NCBI GenBank assembly: GCA_037974335.1
Contig: CM075743.1
Location: forward strand, 7,202,449 to 7,266,448
Length of the DNA stretch: 64,000 nt
DNA from: Prionace glauca
Lineage: Eukaryota > Chordata > Chondrichthyes > Carcharhiniformes > Carcharhinidae
Direction of reading: 5' to 3'
The first letter of the stretch is position 1. The number at the start of each line of letters is the position of its first letter. Positions 21,621 to 34,590 of this stretch are shown here, piece by piece. Below the pieces are notes generated by a model. That model was not told where the DNA came from, made no database searches, and saw only the letters and a list, made by a program, of their open reading frames with translations. A program made the translations under genes and the position numbers.

Positions 21621-23162
21621 CAGACTGGTTAAATTTCATCCATTGAGACCAAAAGCTACAAGAAAATGTTAACATTATTTTTGCACTAAAAATGATCAAC
21701 TGACATTTGACGTCAAAAGTGATCAAAGGAATCGAATTCAGTCAGAAAACCTGCACCAAAACTCAAGGAACTGAATTAAATAAACCTGAATTTAATTTTT
21801 TTAATTTAGTACGAGAAAGCCATCAGGCTAGGTGTTCAAAACCACCATCAAATTCCCATTAGTTCTTAGTTCATTTCATTAATGTGTACACTACTATTAC
21901 GTTGTGCTCAAGGTGGCAGGAGCGAGTCTCGGTGGCCTTGGTGTCAAGTGGGGGATGGAAACAAGAGAGAAGAAGAGTGGGGTGCAGGAGAGGGGAGTTG
22001 AGGGAGGAGGAAGTGGGAAACAGGGGTAGGACAGAACCATCAAAAAATTACAGCACAGAAATAGGTCATTTGGCCCATCTTGCTCATTCCAGCCCGAGGA
22101 CACCCAGATTCACTTTGTAACCCCTTCCTGCACTGGGCCCATGGCCCAGAGTGGGGGAGTGGTGTCTGGATGGAGCGTTGGGGAGGGAGGGAGGGTGGTG
22201 TGAGAGGAATCTTTGAGAGTGAGTGAGTAATTAGTGAGTACCACACGCTACTGTCTGGGCTCACTTGCCCTTACCTCGCCACCAGTCGAGGTCCTTACTT
22301 GCAAGGATCAGGTACGGTTTTCCACCAACAGGTACCAATTGTGATTGCCTCGCCGGTGGGAGTGGAGGCCATTGAAGCCTCCTGGGTGGTCGGGGGCAGT
22401 GCCCTTAGCAAAATAGGGAGAATCTGCCTGGCAACAGCAGGAAGCCACATTCAAAGGGGCTGATGAGATGTGTTGCCTAGCAGCCATCGAGATAAGACCA
22501 GATGTAAGTGGCCCTGTTTTCAGGAAGTGGTTTACTGAGATATCTGTGGCATCAGGGCTGGCATACAGACCCTAATTTTCAAGGATCAAGGAATGTGGGA
22601 TAGACGGACAATCCATAATACAGGTGAGCAGAATCAAAGACAGCCAGGGTATAATCGCCAACTCCCGCAGAAACAGACAGACCAGTTTCAACACTCAGAG
22701 GAAGGCCATTTTTAACATGTCACAGGAAGACCGGTTTTAACGTATCACAAGAAGGCCAGGATTACACCTAACAGCAAGCTAGCTAGTAAGAGAGGCCACT
22801 TCTAAAGTCTTACTGCTAACTTATTGCAGAAACCTTCATAAAGACAGTTTATCTGTCTTCGCTAATCCAGGCAGGCACTTTCCAGACTGGATCACCCTCC
22901 TGGTCCCGAGTGGTAACAACAGGCTGGATTTTGCTTGTAGATTTGTTTAAGGTGGAAATTGTTTGGGGAATGGGGAAGTGTTACTGAGTTCAGGTATGGT
23001 AGATATGGTTTGGAATGAGGGGAGATTTGTAAGTGTGTGTGTTTGTGTGTGTGTCTATTACTCGGGTGCTCATGTGTCTTACAGAATTGTAGACCTGTTT
23101 CTCTGGATACGAACAGAAGTTGGGGTTATTTTTGTAGCAGGGTGACCCTTCAGGGGGAAAAG
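21621..23162. other. Mostly unrecognised, with a LINE scrap and short GT repeat
   Basis: 22040-22130 has a LINE 3' end-like piece (ttacagcacagaaataggtc). 23030-23060 is a short GT run. The rest shows no splice-supported exon. Confidence 0.4.
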
Positions 23163-26100
23163 CATTCCCGAGAGCCACGTGATCCCGCCGGACCCTATGG
23201 ATTGTCAAGGCCGGAAGCTGAGCCAATCAGCAAGAGGGTGTGTACCATGGGTTGAGAAATGTCTCACATTTGGAGCCAGGGAGCCGAGTTGTTGAGTCAC
23301 ATTGTAATTCAGTCTGACAAAGAACAAAAACAGCCCGGGAAACAGGCCCTTTGGCCCAACGAGCCCGCGCCACCATTTTAACACTACCAGTCCCCCCCTC
23401 CACCCTTGACCCTTATCTATTGTTTTTATGGCCATCCACATTGAAGGAAACTAATTTAGGGACAATTTATTCCTGCCAATAAGCCTAATGGCATATCTTT
23501 GGGGTGTGAGAGGAAACCGGAGCACCCGGAGAAAACCCACGCAAGCACGGGGAGAATGCGCAAACTCCCACAGACACCGGCCCAAATCCATGTGTCTGCA
23601 CAGCAATCAGCGATAGTCACTGAGCTGTCGTCTTGCCCAGTATCTTGTCCAGTTTAGGCACACACTAACGACATGAAGCATGAGGCCAATCTCGAACAAT
23701 CAAGAGCAGCCCCAAGTACGACCCATCGCGTGTATGCCCCTCGTTGGACAACAAGGTGGACCGACTTAAAAACCTGTGAATGAAAGGAGAAAAAACATTA
23801 TTATCATCCCATATCGATTTACCTTACCAGGGATGCCCCAATGCTAATGAACCTTATTTAAAACAATCTCCTATATCCTCCCATCTCCAACTGAGTCATG
23901 TGCTTGTCTAAGTTACTCTTAAATGACTCTAGCGTGTTTGCCTCCACCACCTTACTTGGCAGAGCATTCCATACCCCCACTACCCTCTGTGTGAAAAACC
24001 TCCCTCTAATATCTGTGTTATACCTCTCCCCCCTCACCTTAAGCCCATGGTCCCTCGTCCTGTGTGTCTCTAACAAAGGAAATAGCTTACCTTTGTTTAC
24101 TCTATCAATACCCTTCATAATCTTATACACCTCTATTAGATCCCCCCTCAGTCTCCGTCTTTCAAGAGAAAACAGCCCAATTTGTTCAATCTTTCCTCAT
24201 AACCCAGTCCTTCCATACCAGGCAACATCCTGGTAAACCTCCTCTGCACTCTCTCCAGAGCGTCCACGTCCTTCCGGTAGTAAGGCGACCAGAACTGGAT
24301 GCAGAACTCTAAATGCGGCCTAACCAACGTTCTGTACAACTGCAACATTAGACTCCAGCTCTTATATTCTATATCCCTTCCTATAAAGGCTAACATACCA
24401 TAGGCTTTCTTCACAACCTTCTCCACTTGTAGTGCCACCTTCAAAGACTTGTGCACTTGCACCCCCAGGTCCCGCTGCAATTCTATACTCCTTAAGGGCT
24501 TATCCTTTATCATATAACTCCCCCCTACATTATTCCGGCCAAAATGCATCACTTCACATTTATCCAGATTAAACTCAATTTGCCATGTATCTGTCCAATA
24601 TACCAGCCAATCAATACCCTGCTGTATTGCCAGACACTGCTCCTCATTGTCTGCCAATCCAGCCATCTTGGTGTCATCAGCAAATTTGCTGATCACACCA
24701 CTTACTCCCTCTTCCAAGTCATTTATATACACTACAAAGAGAAGAGGTCCCAGTACTGAGCCCTGCAGCACACCACTAGTGACAGACCTCCAGCTAGAAA
24801 AGGACCCCTCCACAACTACTCTCTGTCTCCTCTTTGCAAGCCAGTTCTCCACTCATCTAGATACCTGGCCACGTATCCCATGAGCCTTAATCTTTTCTAC
24901 CAACCTACCATGAGGGACTTTGTCAAACGCCTTACTGAAATCCATATAGACGACATCAACGGCTCGTCCTTCGTCGATCGTTTTTGTCACCTCCTCAAAA
25001 AATTCTACCAGATTTGTAAGGCAAGACTTCCCCTTTACAAAGCCATGCTGCGTATCTTTAATCAGATTGCAATGCTCTAAGTGCTCATACATCCTATCCG
25101 TAAGAATCCTCTCCATCAACTTGCCTACCACTGACGTCAAACTCACTGACCTATATTTACCCGGGTTATCCCTCCTACCCTTTTTAAACAACGGTACCAC
25201 GTTCGCTATTCTCCAGTCCTCTGACACCTCACCTGTGTCCAAAGAAGAGACAAAGATTTGCCTCAGAGGCCCAGCAATCTCATCTCTTGCCTCCCTAAGC
25301 AGCCTAGGATAAATGCCATTGGGCCCCGGAGATTTATCAGTTTTAATGCTACCTAAAAGCCCTAACACTTCTTCCCTCGTAATCGATGGATCCTTCAATT
25401 GGTCTACAGCTCCCTCGATGACCATACCAGACATCAAGCCCCTCTCCTTCGTGAATACCAACGCAAAGTATTCATTCAGGATCTCCCCCATTCCCTCTGC
25501 CTCTAAGCACAATTCCCCTCGTCTGTCCCTGAGAGGACCGATTTTACCCCTAGCCACCCTTTTGCTCCAAACATAGGAGTAAAACGCCTTTGGATTTTCC
25601 TTAATCCTCCCTGCCAAAGCCATTTCATGCCCCCTTTTTGCCCTCCTAACTCCCCGTTTGAGATCCCTCCTACATTCTCTGTACTCCTCCAACGCACTCT
25701 CCGTTCCCAGCTACTTAGACCTGACATACGCCTCTCGTTTCTTCCTAACCAGGTTTTCTATATCTCTAGTAATCCATGGCTCTCTAATCCTACCTTTTCC
25801 ATCCTTCCTCCTAACCGGCACATGCCTTTCCTGCACCCATTGCAGTTTTCCCTTGAAAGACTCCCACATGCCTAACGTGGCCTTGCCTTCCAACAGCCTA
25901 TCCCAATCTGTATCCCTAAGCTCCTGCCTAATCCGGCTGTATCTAGCCTTCCCCCAATTTAGCACCCTCCCCTTAGGACAGCACTCGTCTTTTTCCATTC
26001 GTATCCTAAAGTAGACAGAGTTGTGGTCACTATTAGCCACATGTTCACCTACCGCAACCTCAACCACCTGACCCGGCTCACTGCCCAGAACTAAATCCAG

Positions 26101-27801
26101 TATAGCCCCCTCTCTAGTCGGGCTATCTACATACTGCTGTAAGGATCCTTCCAATACACATCTTACGAATTTCTCCCCATCAGACCCCCCAGGTCTAGGC
26201 ACCTTCCAATCCACCCCAGGGAGATTAAAATCTCCCACTACAACAACCCTATTCTTCCTACACTTGTCCAAAATGTCTCTGCATATACCCTCTTCCACTG
26301 CCCGCGGGCTGTCGGGCAGCCTGGAGTACACTCCTAGCATAGTAATGGCTCCCTTCCTATTCCTCAACTCCACCCACAGAGACTCAATTTCCAACCCCTC
26401 CAAGTTATCTTCCCTCTGCACCGCTGTGATGTGCTCCCTAACTAAGAGTGCCACTCCCCCTCCTCTTTTCGACCCTCCCCTGTCATGCCTAAAACACTTA
26501 TATCCTGGAACATTTAGCTGCCAGTCCTGCCCTTCCTTTAACCATGTCTCCGTCACTGCCACCACATCTAAATTCCTCGTGAACATCAAGGCCTTAAGTT
26601 CATCCGTCTTACCTGTCACACTCCTGACATTAAAACAGGTGCACTGAAGACCCTCAGGCCCATTTGGATCCTCCTTCTCCTGGGGGATTTTCCTCTCATC
26701 TAGACTTACCCTGACCTCCAACTCACTCCCATTCCCAGTGCCTACTGAGCTATCTATCTCCTCCCCACCCCCCTTCCATATTAGTTTAAACCCTGCCGAA
26801 ACACTCCAGCTAACCTCCCAGCTAAAATATGTGTACCCTTCCCATTTAAATGTACACTTGTACAAGTGCCCTTCCCTCACAAAGACTTCCCAATGGTCTA
26901 CAAAACTAAAACCCTCTGTCCTGCACCAATCCCTCAGCCACGCATTCAACTGTAGGATCTCATTATTCTTATCCCTGCTATTACTGGCCACTGGCAGCAG
27001 CCCAGAGATCACCACCCTGGAGGCCCTGCACTTCAGCCTGGCCCCCAACTCCCTGACCTGCCTACGTATATCCCCCCTACTCTTCCTTCCTACGTCCTTT
27101 CTCCTACGTGTATAATTACATCCGCCTGGGTCCCTTGGCCCTTCAAGATTCCCTCTACCCTCTCTGACACATCCTGTACCCCTACTCCAGGGAGGCAGAC
27201 TACCATCCTGGAGTCCCTCTTTTGCCCACTGAACCGCCTACCAATTCCTTTAACCCTCCTGTCCCCCACCACTATCTCACATCCAGCCCCCTTCCTTCCC
27301 TCTGAGGCATTCCAGTCTTCCTCTCTTGCCCTTTCCACCCCAGTTGCCGCCTTACTCTTGATATCTTGGGAGACTACCTCCGTGGTAGCCTTTGGAACAT
27401 TACTCCTCTTCTTTTTCCCCTTCCTAACTGTAACCCACCCATCCACCCCCGCTATGCTCTGGGATCCCCTCGTGACTGTGGTTCCTATTCATTATCGCCT
27501 CATTCTCCCTGACGAAAAATAAATCCTCCAGCCTCAGCTCCAGTTGCCTAACCCGGGCCCTCAAACGCTGCAACTCCAGACATTTGGTGCAGATGTGGAC
27601 TTTCCGGAGATGCTGTGTCTCCAGGAATTCCCACATATTGCACCTAACGCAGCTGACGCTTCTCCCCAAGGACCCTGCCATTTATATGACCACCCTTAGA
27701 ATTATGGACACAAAGACCTTGTCATATATATACATATCTGTATTGTCGGCAATAAAGCCTTATTGGTTAAAGTCACACTGAGTCGCCCTCGATTTATTAC
27801 A
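23163..27801 (+). mobile_element. Fossil Gypsy-type LTR interrupted by a LINE
   Basis: The LTR upstream part is at 23163-23317 (aagctgagccaatcagcaag; cagggagccgagttgttgag) and the downstream part at 27716-27801 (ggcaataaagccttattggt to ctcgatttattaca). They are separated by a LINE of about 4.4 kb. It matches the LTRs at 34591-35462 and 39345-42588. No internal region is attached here, so it looks like a solo LTR. Old. Confidence 0.75.
23318..27715 (-). mobile_element. CR1-like LINE family A, nearly full length
   Basis: ORF1 pieces: 27424-27681 with CVRC and HICTKC (zinc-knuckle-like) and a Leu-rich coiled segment; 27090-27446; and the start of the 25711-27048 frame, with RASRVVISGLLPV and WLRDWCRTEGFSFVDHWEVF, resembling the SGNH/esterase domain known in CR1 ORF1. 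ORF2: endonuclease with CFNVRSVTGKTDEL, VAVTETWL, VVVGDFNLPGVDW and SDHNSVYF (25711-27048), then RT in 24853-25692 (FSKAFDKVPHGRL) and 24148-24852 (SKFADDTKM). Stops and frame changes separate these pieces, at about 27446, 27048, 25700, 24850 and 24150, so this copy is dead. The 3' UTR 23318-23857 also holds the SINE-like block. Confidence 0.88.
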
Positions 27802-27869
27802 ACGTTACTATGGAGACACACAGCATTGAATTAAATCTCTTTCCAAATCTAGCATTTAGAAGGAGGAGG

Positions 27870-28165
27870 GAAGCGGGTGCATGGGAACACCATCACTGAG
27901 AAGCTTCCCTCCAAAACACACACACTATCCAGACTGGGGAATCTATCGCCGTTCCAGGAACAAAGAACAAAACAGCACGGGAAACAAGCCCTTTGGCCCA
28001 ACGAGCCCGCGCCACCAACTGTCCTTCACTGTGGTTGGCTGAATCCTGGAACTCCCTCCCTAACAGCACTGCGGGTGTACATACACCACATGGGCTGCAG
28101 CAGTTGAAGGAGGCAGCTCACCGCAACTTTCTCAAGGGTAATTAGGGATGTCCAATAAATGCTGT
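27870..28165 (+). repeat. Unclassified repeat E with an inserted LINE end
   Basis: Family landmarks gggtgcatgggaacaccatc and caagggtaattagggatgtc. It is interrupted at about 27958-28020 by a family A LINE terminus (aaacagcacgggaaacaagc). Units 2 and 3 have the same repeat without this insertion. Confidence 0.65.
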
Positions 28166-28442
28166 TGTTGACACATCCCGTGAATGAATGACTAAAAGAG
28201 GCTTGGGTGGAATATGAATTTTGGATTGTAGGGGTATAAAGGAAAGATAATAAAGGAGGAAAGGATGCGGAAACAGGTTAATGGAAATGGATAGAAATGG
28301 GAATATGGGAGATCATGACTTGCACATGAGGAGTTGTGATATTTTATTAATCTGAGTTCACACAGCACACAGCAGCTGTCCTGTGTTATTGCAGCCAGAT
28401 CACATTATCAGAGCTATAATCAATCTTCTGAAATCTTCTTAC

Positions 28443-28769
28443 CTGAGAAGACTTTCAGCAATATAACATCCGAAATCTGTGATGTGTTTTGATATGGAGG
28501 TTCACACCAGTACGTTCCTGTATCTGTCTCCTTAAGTTGTAGTATAGTTACAGAAATGTTGCCGTTGGTATTAACGATTGATGTTCTTCCATCATCATTC
28601 CTGATACTATATCCATAAATACTCGATATCCGATTGCAACTGTTATTTGAAGTTTTCTTACACCACCAGACTTCTCGATGTTTGTGCTGTGTTGCCTGTG
28701 GACATTCCACAGTGATGGTTTGTCCCACTGCAGCTTTCATCACTATCGAGGCAGTTTGTGTCCGTAAAA
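28443..28769 (-). CDS. Gene A V-type Ig exon, subtype V2 copy 1
   Basis: A 327-bp phase 1-1 exon. The acceptor is atgtttcaccaacag and the donor TCAG|gtaaga. It encodes VLRTQTASIVMKAAVG, the B-strand Cys in ITVECPQ, VWWCKK with the C-strand Trp and third Cys, NSCN with the fourth Cys, and TDTGTYWCEPP at the F strand. Four cysteines give the canonical plus the extra C-C' disulfide of the CD300/pIgR group. NNS, NGNIS and NTS are potential sequons. It is one of three tandem copies (with 35896-36222 and 43139-43465); each lies about 650 bp after the same LTR end. It differs from its siblings by GYWCG being replaced with YWCEPP. Confidence 0.78.
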
Positions 28770-28997
28770 CTGTTGGTGAAACATAACATTTTAAGAAAGC
28801 TGGAAATATCCCAACACCCAATTGTAGACAATCTTTTGGTACAATGCTAGCCAGTGCTTCACAAGGGGACACACACAAGTCCTGGGTGGGACTGGAATCA
28901 AGAATCTTAAAGCAGAGATGGAGGACATTCGGCCTGTCATGTCTGTGCTAGCTCGCCAGACATTTATTGTGCATTTGAATCCCACGGCCCAACTTAA

Positions 28998-31588
28998 CAT
29001 AAGAACATAAGAACATAAGAAATAGGAGCAGGAGTAGGCCATCTGGCCCTTCGAGCCTGCCCCGCCATTCAATAAGATCATGGCTGATCTGTCGTGACTC
29101 AGCTCCACCTTCCTGCCCTCTCCCCATAACCCTTAATCCCTTCTCTTATCAAAAACCCATCAACCCGTTTCTTAAAAATATTTAGCGAGGCAGCCTCCAC
29201 CACTTCAACGGGCAGAGAATTCCAGAGATTCACCACCCTTTGAGTGAAGAAGTTCCTCCTCAACTCTGTTCTAAACCGCCCCCCCTTTATCTTGAGGCTG
29301 TGCCCCCTAGTCCTACTGTCTTTTTTGAGCGGGAAGAGTCTCTCCACCTCTATCCTATCCATCCCATTCATCATCTTATACGTCTCAATGAGATCTCCCC
29401 TCATTCTTCTAAACTCTAACGAGTACAAGCCTAGTTTATTCAACCTCTCCTCATAGCTCAATCCCCTCAACTCCGGTATCAGCCGAGTAAACCTCCTCTG
29501 CACTCCCTCCAGGGCCAAAATATCCTTGCGCAGGTGCGGCGCCCAAAACTGCACACAGTACTCCAGCTGCGGCCTCACCAATGCCCTATACAGCTGTAGC
29601 AAGACCTCCCTACTCCTATATTCAATCCCCCTCGCTATGAAGGCCAGCATCCCATTCGCCTTCCTGACCACCTGCTGCACCTGCAAGTTGGGTTTTTGCG
29701 ACTCATGCAAGAGGTCCCTCTGCACCGTCGCCTGCTGCAGTTTTTCGCCCCGTAAGTAATAGTCCTTCCTACCATTCCTCCTACCAAAGTGGACCACCTC
29801 ACACTTGCCAACATTAAATTCCATTTGCCATTTCCTGGCCCATTCGCCCAGCCTATCTAGATCCTTCTGCAGACTCTCCACACCCTCCGCACAATTTGCC
29901 TTTCCCCCAATCTTGGTGTCATCAGCAAATTTCGACACCCTGCACTCGGTTCCCTCCTCCAGATCATCTATATAAATGGTAAATAGCTGAGGCCCCAGCA
30001 CCGATCCCTGGGGCACCCCACTAGTCACCAACCGCCAATCCGAATAGCATCCATTGACCCCCACTCTCTGCCTCCTATTTGACAACCAATCCTCTATCCA
30101 CGCTAACACCCTACCCCCAACTCCATGTCCCCTGACCTTCTGCAATAACCTCTTGTGAGGTACCTTGTCAAACGCCTTCTGAAAATCCAGAAAGACCACA
30201 TCCACCGGCTCTCCTCTATCCACTGCCCTAGACACATCCTCATAGAATTCCAGTAAATTTGTCAGACACGACTTTCCTTTAATGAAACTGTGTTGCGTCC
30301 GCCCTATCAAGCAATTCCCCTCAAGATGCCTCGCTATTTCCTCCTTAATGACGGTTTCTAACATTTTACCTACCACAGACGTTAAACTAACCGGCCTATA
30401 ATTCCCCGCCTTTTGCCTGGCACCCTTCTTAAACAACGGCGTAACATTAGCCATTTTCCAATCTTCTGGCACTTCCCCGGAATCCAGCGACGTCTGGAAA
30501 ATAACCACCAAGGCATCCACTATCACCTCCGCCATTTCTTTCAGAACCCTCGGATGCATTCCATCCGGTCCTGGGGACTTGTCCACAATCAGCCCCTCCA
30601 GTCTGTCGAGCACCACCTCTCTAGTAACAGTAATGTCATTAAGACCCTCCATTCCTACCACCTTTCCATCGCTAACACCCGGCAAATTATTCACGTCCTC
30701 CTCTGTGAAGACAGAAACAAAAAAGTTATTCAAGACCTTAGCCATATCCCCATCCCCTACCACTAGCTCCCCTTTCTCATCCTCTAAAGGACCAACGTTT
30801 ACCCTAGCCAGCCTCTTCCTTTTTATATATTTATAAAAACTCTTGCTATCCTTTTTTATATTAAGTGCTAGCCCAGCCTCATAGCTTCTCCTACCCTCCT
30901 TTATCAATTTCTTTGTCAATCTTTGTTGACATTTAAACCTTTCCCAATCCTCTTCTCGCCCACTGCTCTTAGCTACTCTAAACTCCTCCGCTTTTAATTT
31001 AACACTTTCCTTCACCTCCTTCGTTATCCACGGCTTATTACCTCTCCTCCTACTGTCCTTTTTAACCATCGGAATAAATTTCTGCTGAGCACCAAGAAAG
31101 ATCTCCTTAAAGATCCTCCACTGCTCCTCAGCAGACCTACCTTCCAACGTGCTCCCCCAGTCCACATTCGCCAATTCTTCTCTCATCCTACCATACTCCC
31201 CTCTATTCAAACAAAGGACGCGTGTCTGGGAACCCACTTTCTCCTCCTCCATCTGCACCAGAAACTCCACCATACAATGATCACTCTCTCCAAGAGGATC
31301 CTTCACCGCAAGGTCCCTAATTCTACCCGCCTCATTACATAGCACCAGATCCAAGATAGCTCGCTCCCTCGTCGGCTCCAACACACACTGTTCAAGGAAA
31401 TTATCCCGGCAGCATTCCAAGAACTCCTCCTCGAGCCCACCTCGTCCAACATGGGTCAACCAATCAATATGCAGATTGAAATCTCCCATAACTACTGCCG
31501 TCCCACTCCTGCACGCTGCACTTATTTGCGCGTTAACAGCCCGCCCCACCTCCAGATCATTATTCGGGGGCCTATAGACGACACCCAC
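28998..31588 (-). mobile_element. CR1-like LINE family B, 5'-truncated, long intact frame
   Basis: One frame of 836 codons (29099-31609) runs from the endonuclease (VVMGDFNLHIDWL, ESDHCMVEF) through RT (VDVVFLDFQKAFDKVPHKRL, SGVPQGSVLGPQLFTIYIDDL, SKFADDTKIGG) to the C-terminus (NLWNSLPVEVVEAASL). The catalytic DD is present. The first part of the endonuclease and all of ORF1 are missing. The 3' terminus is aacataagaacataagaaat reversed. Units 2 and 3 have no insertion at this site and read aggcccag(c)ttcccccaca directly. The insertion is therefore younger than the duplication and among the youngest LINEs here. Confidence 0.92.
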
Positions 31589-31917
31589 TTCCCCCACAAC
31601 CCTGCACATTAGTCCCTTCCAAACACATGTCTAACTGCCTTTTAAATCTCTTCTTCATTTTCAATCCATCGATTAGATTTCCCTTTAATCTGTTCTGTTC
31701 CAAGAACAATAATCACAGTTTCTCCAATCTGTTCACATAACCAAAATCCCCCATCCCTGGCACCATCCTGGTGAATCTGCTTTGTGCCCTTGCCAGGGCA
31801 TTAACCTCCTTCCTCGAGTGTGGTGCCCAGAATTGAACCCAGTACTCCAGCAGAGACCTAATTAGTGATTAGTGAAGGTTGAGTGGAACTCCCCATTTCT
31901 CGAATTAATACTCCAAT

Positions 31918-32228
31918 TTTATTCATTTATTTATCTTGTTGTCAAAGGTCGGCTCACATTAACATCGCAATGAAGCTACTGTGAAAATCCCTTAGTCCTA
32001 AAACTCCAGTGCCTGTTCAGGCACACTGAGGGAGAACTTAGGATGGGCAATGCACTGAACCAGCACATCTTTCAGTCTGTGGGGGAAACCAGAGCACCCA
32101 GAGGAAACCCACGCAGATAGGGAGAGAAAGTGCAGACTCTGCACAGACAGTGACTCAAGCCAGGAATTGAACCCAGGTCCCTGGTGCTGTGAGACAGCAG
32201 TGCTAACCACTGTGACACTGTGCCATCC
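31918..32228 (-). mobile_element. SINE private to unit 1
   Basis: From tttatttatcttgttgtcaa to cactgtgacactgtgccatc. Absent at the same point in units 2 and 3. Confidence 0.8.
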
Positions 32229-32399
32229 CCAAGAATGCCACAACTGTCTCTCAACCTGCTCTTCCAGGTGGAGAGGTGGGGTGTTGCTGTCAGAGTGCAC
32301 CGGAACCCAACTCCGGCATCTCCAAACTGGGCCAGGGGATAAGAGTGAGGAGGGCCTGGGGAGGAGAGCTGGTCACAAGGCCCAGGAGTGAGATTCTGT

Positions 32400-32590
32400 T
32401 GAGCAGAGCCCTGTTTGTGTGAGTGAGTGTGTGTGGTAGTGAGAGAGAGAGTGTGTATGAGGGAGACAGTGAGAGAGAGAGAGAGAGGGAGAGTGTGTGC
32501 ATTGTATACAGAGGGGGGAGATTTGGAGGAGAGTGAGAGGGTGAGAGAGTGAGGGGGAGAGTGTGTGTGTGAGAGAGGGGCATGATCAAA
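32400..32590. repeat. GA/GT simple repeat
   Basis: Mixed gagaga and gtgtgt tracts. The homologous sites in units 2 (37120-37340) and 3 (44510-45735) are also simple repeats, hugely expanded in unit 3. Confidence 0.85.
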
Positions 32591-32599
32591 TGTGGAAAA

Positions 32600-34590
32600 G
32601 AAATACTCCCAGACTTTTGAGGAAAACTAGCTGGTCATTTATGGGCAACATTTTACAATAGTTTCAGATGACAAGCCATTGTTGGGTCTATTTAGAGAAT
32701 CCAGTGCCACTAATTGCCTCTACAGGGATGCAGAGATGGGCTCCTTTGTTTGCAGCGTACAGTTATACATTTCAGCATCACCCTGGAATGGAGATATCCC
32801 GAGCAGACACAATTAACCGTTGCCTTTGCCACAAACAATCGCACCACCACCAGTTCCTCAAGAGATTATACTGGCTCTGCATCTGGTAGAGACCTTACCA
32901 GTCTCTGTGAAACATATAAAACTGTGGAGAAAAATAGATCCGGTATGGTCAAAAGTGAAGAAGGTGGTAATGTAAGGGTGGTGATGTAAGTCAGAGTAGC
33001 TCAAACCCTATCAAAGTGGAACATGGAGATACCCTGTGAAGATGGGATGCTGCTGTGGGTGGTTAGAGTTACAGTGCCACCACAGGTGAGATGACTCCAG
33101 GAAGGTATGGTGACACAATGGATAGCACGGCTGCATCACAGTGTCAGAGACCAGGGTTCGATTCCCGGCTTGGGTCACTGTCTGTGTCGTGTCTGCACGC
33201 TCTCCCCGTGTCTGTGTGGGTTTCCTTCCACACTCCAAAGATGTGCTCGTTAGGTGAATTGGCCACGCTAAATTCTCCCTCGCTGTACACAAACAGGTGC
33301 TGCATTGTGGCTACAAGGGGACTTTCACAGTAACTCCATTGCTGTGTGAATGTAAGCCTACTTGTGTCTTTAACTTTAATTCCTGTTACAAGAACTGCAT
33401 CACTCCCATCCAGGTCAAAGTAGAATGAAGGCCCCAGGCATATGTGTTTTCACCAGGCATTGGGAAGGAAACAGAACGGATGGTTCATCAATGCAAGAGT
33501 TATGAAGATTAATGGGCTTCACCATCACAGGTGAATTTGCATCGTTGGGAATGGCCTGGTGAACCTTGATGGAAGTTAGACGTAGACTTTGCCGGGCCAT
33601 TCCTGGGTCATATGTTTCTTATATTAGTTGCGGTTGGATGTGCTGTTTATGAAGTCCCCAACAGCCATGGACACCATTGATAGATTGAGGAAATTCTCTG
33701 CTATCCATGGCATTCCAGAAGTGGTTGAGTCGGACAATGGCACATCATTCACTGTGGAAGAGTGCCAAAAATTTCCCAAGTCCAATGGCATTCACCATGT
33801 GAGGTCAACAATTTCCCACCCAGCCTCAAATGGACTAGTGGAGCGTGCGGTACAAACATTCAAGTCATCAATAATAAAACAAGTAAACTGTCCTCTTCCT
33901 TTATGTATGGACAGTTTTTTGTCTTATAAAACCACCCCAAACGTGATCACAGGGGTTACTCCAGCAGAGTTGCTGATGGGATGCCAGTTCAGAACACTAT
34001 TGGACATGAATGCTCCCAAATTTGGCAGGGAGTGTGCAGGATGGGCTAATCTTTCAGAAGGAAAACAGTGATTTGAGAAAAGGAAACAGAGTGTTTCAAG
34101 TGGGGGATGCAGTCTTGTTTCCAAATTTTACACCATCCTGTGTGGCCGGTGAAGAGAACAGGACTGGTGTCCTATGTTATGGAGATACAAGGCTGTCGGC
34201 TCAGGAAGCAGGTAAACCATCGAAGGAGGAGAGAGTGATGGACACAGAGGATCAACAGGTGCCCCCTGCAGTTGGGTGAAGTTTGCCAGGGTTGGTTACT
34301 GGGATTTTGGTGGAGAATGTGGGAGCGCAGCAACCTCTGGCTGTGGAGACTGAGGAACAGAAGCTGCTGAAGATCCCCCAGATCCTGGATTAATGAGTCT
34401 GCCTTTCTCGTCTGTCCCGTCTGGCCCTTTAAACCTAGGAGAGTAAACCACTGAACTGAGGCACTTTACCAGAGACCGGATTCCTCCAGACTGATTATAC
34501 CTTTGACGAATTTTCCTGTTCTTTATTCCTCCATAGTTGTATTTTGGATTTTGGGGGAAGGATTGTGGTCCTTTAATTGGGATGGGGGAG
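32600..34590 (+). mobile_element. Fossil Gypsy-type pol remnant, unit 1
   Basis: An RNase H-like part (32668-32890; QRWAPLFAAYSYTFQHHPGM) is followed, after a SINE at 33101-33370, by an integrase part (33440-34270; ESDNGTSFTVEECQKF and HPASNGLVERAVQTFK). It ends at the LTR at 34591. Gag, protease and most of RT are absent. The copy is broken in several places and shares its structure with unit 2, so it predates the duplication. Confidence 0.85.
33101..33370 (+). mobile_element. SINE inside the Gypsy remnant, unit 1
   Basis: Head ggtatggtgacacaatggat and box B gggttcgattccc. The same SINE is at 37858-38155 in unit 2, so it was present before duplication. Confidence 0.82.

Noticed and set aside
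18609-31609. Large RT and endonuclease frames as host genes
   Set aside because: They carry LINE motifs and 3' ends shared with many fragments in the window.
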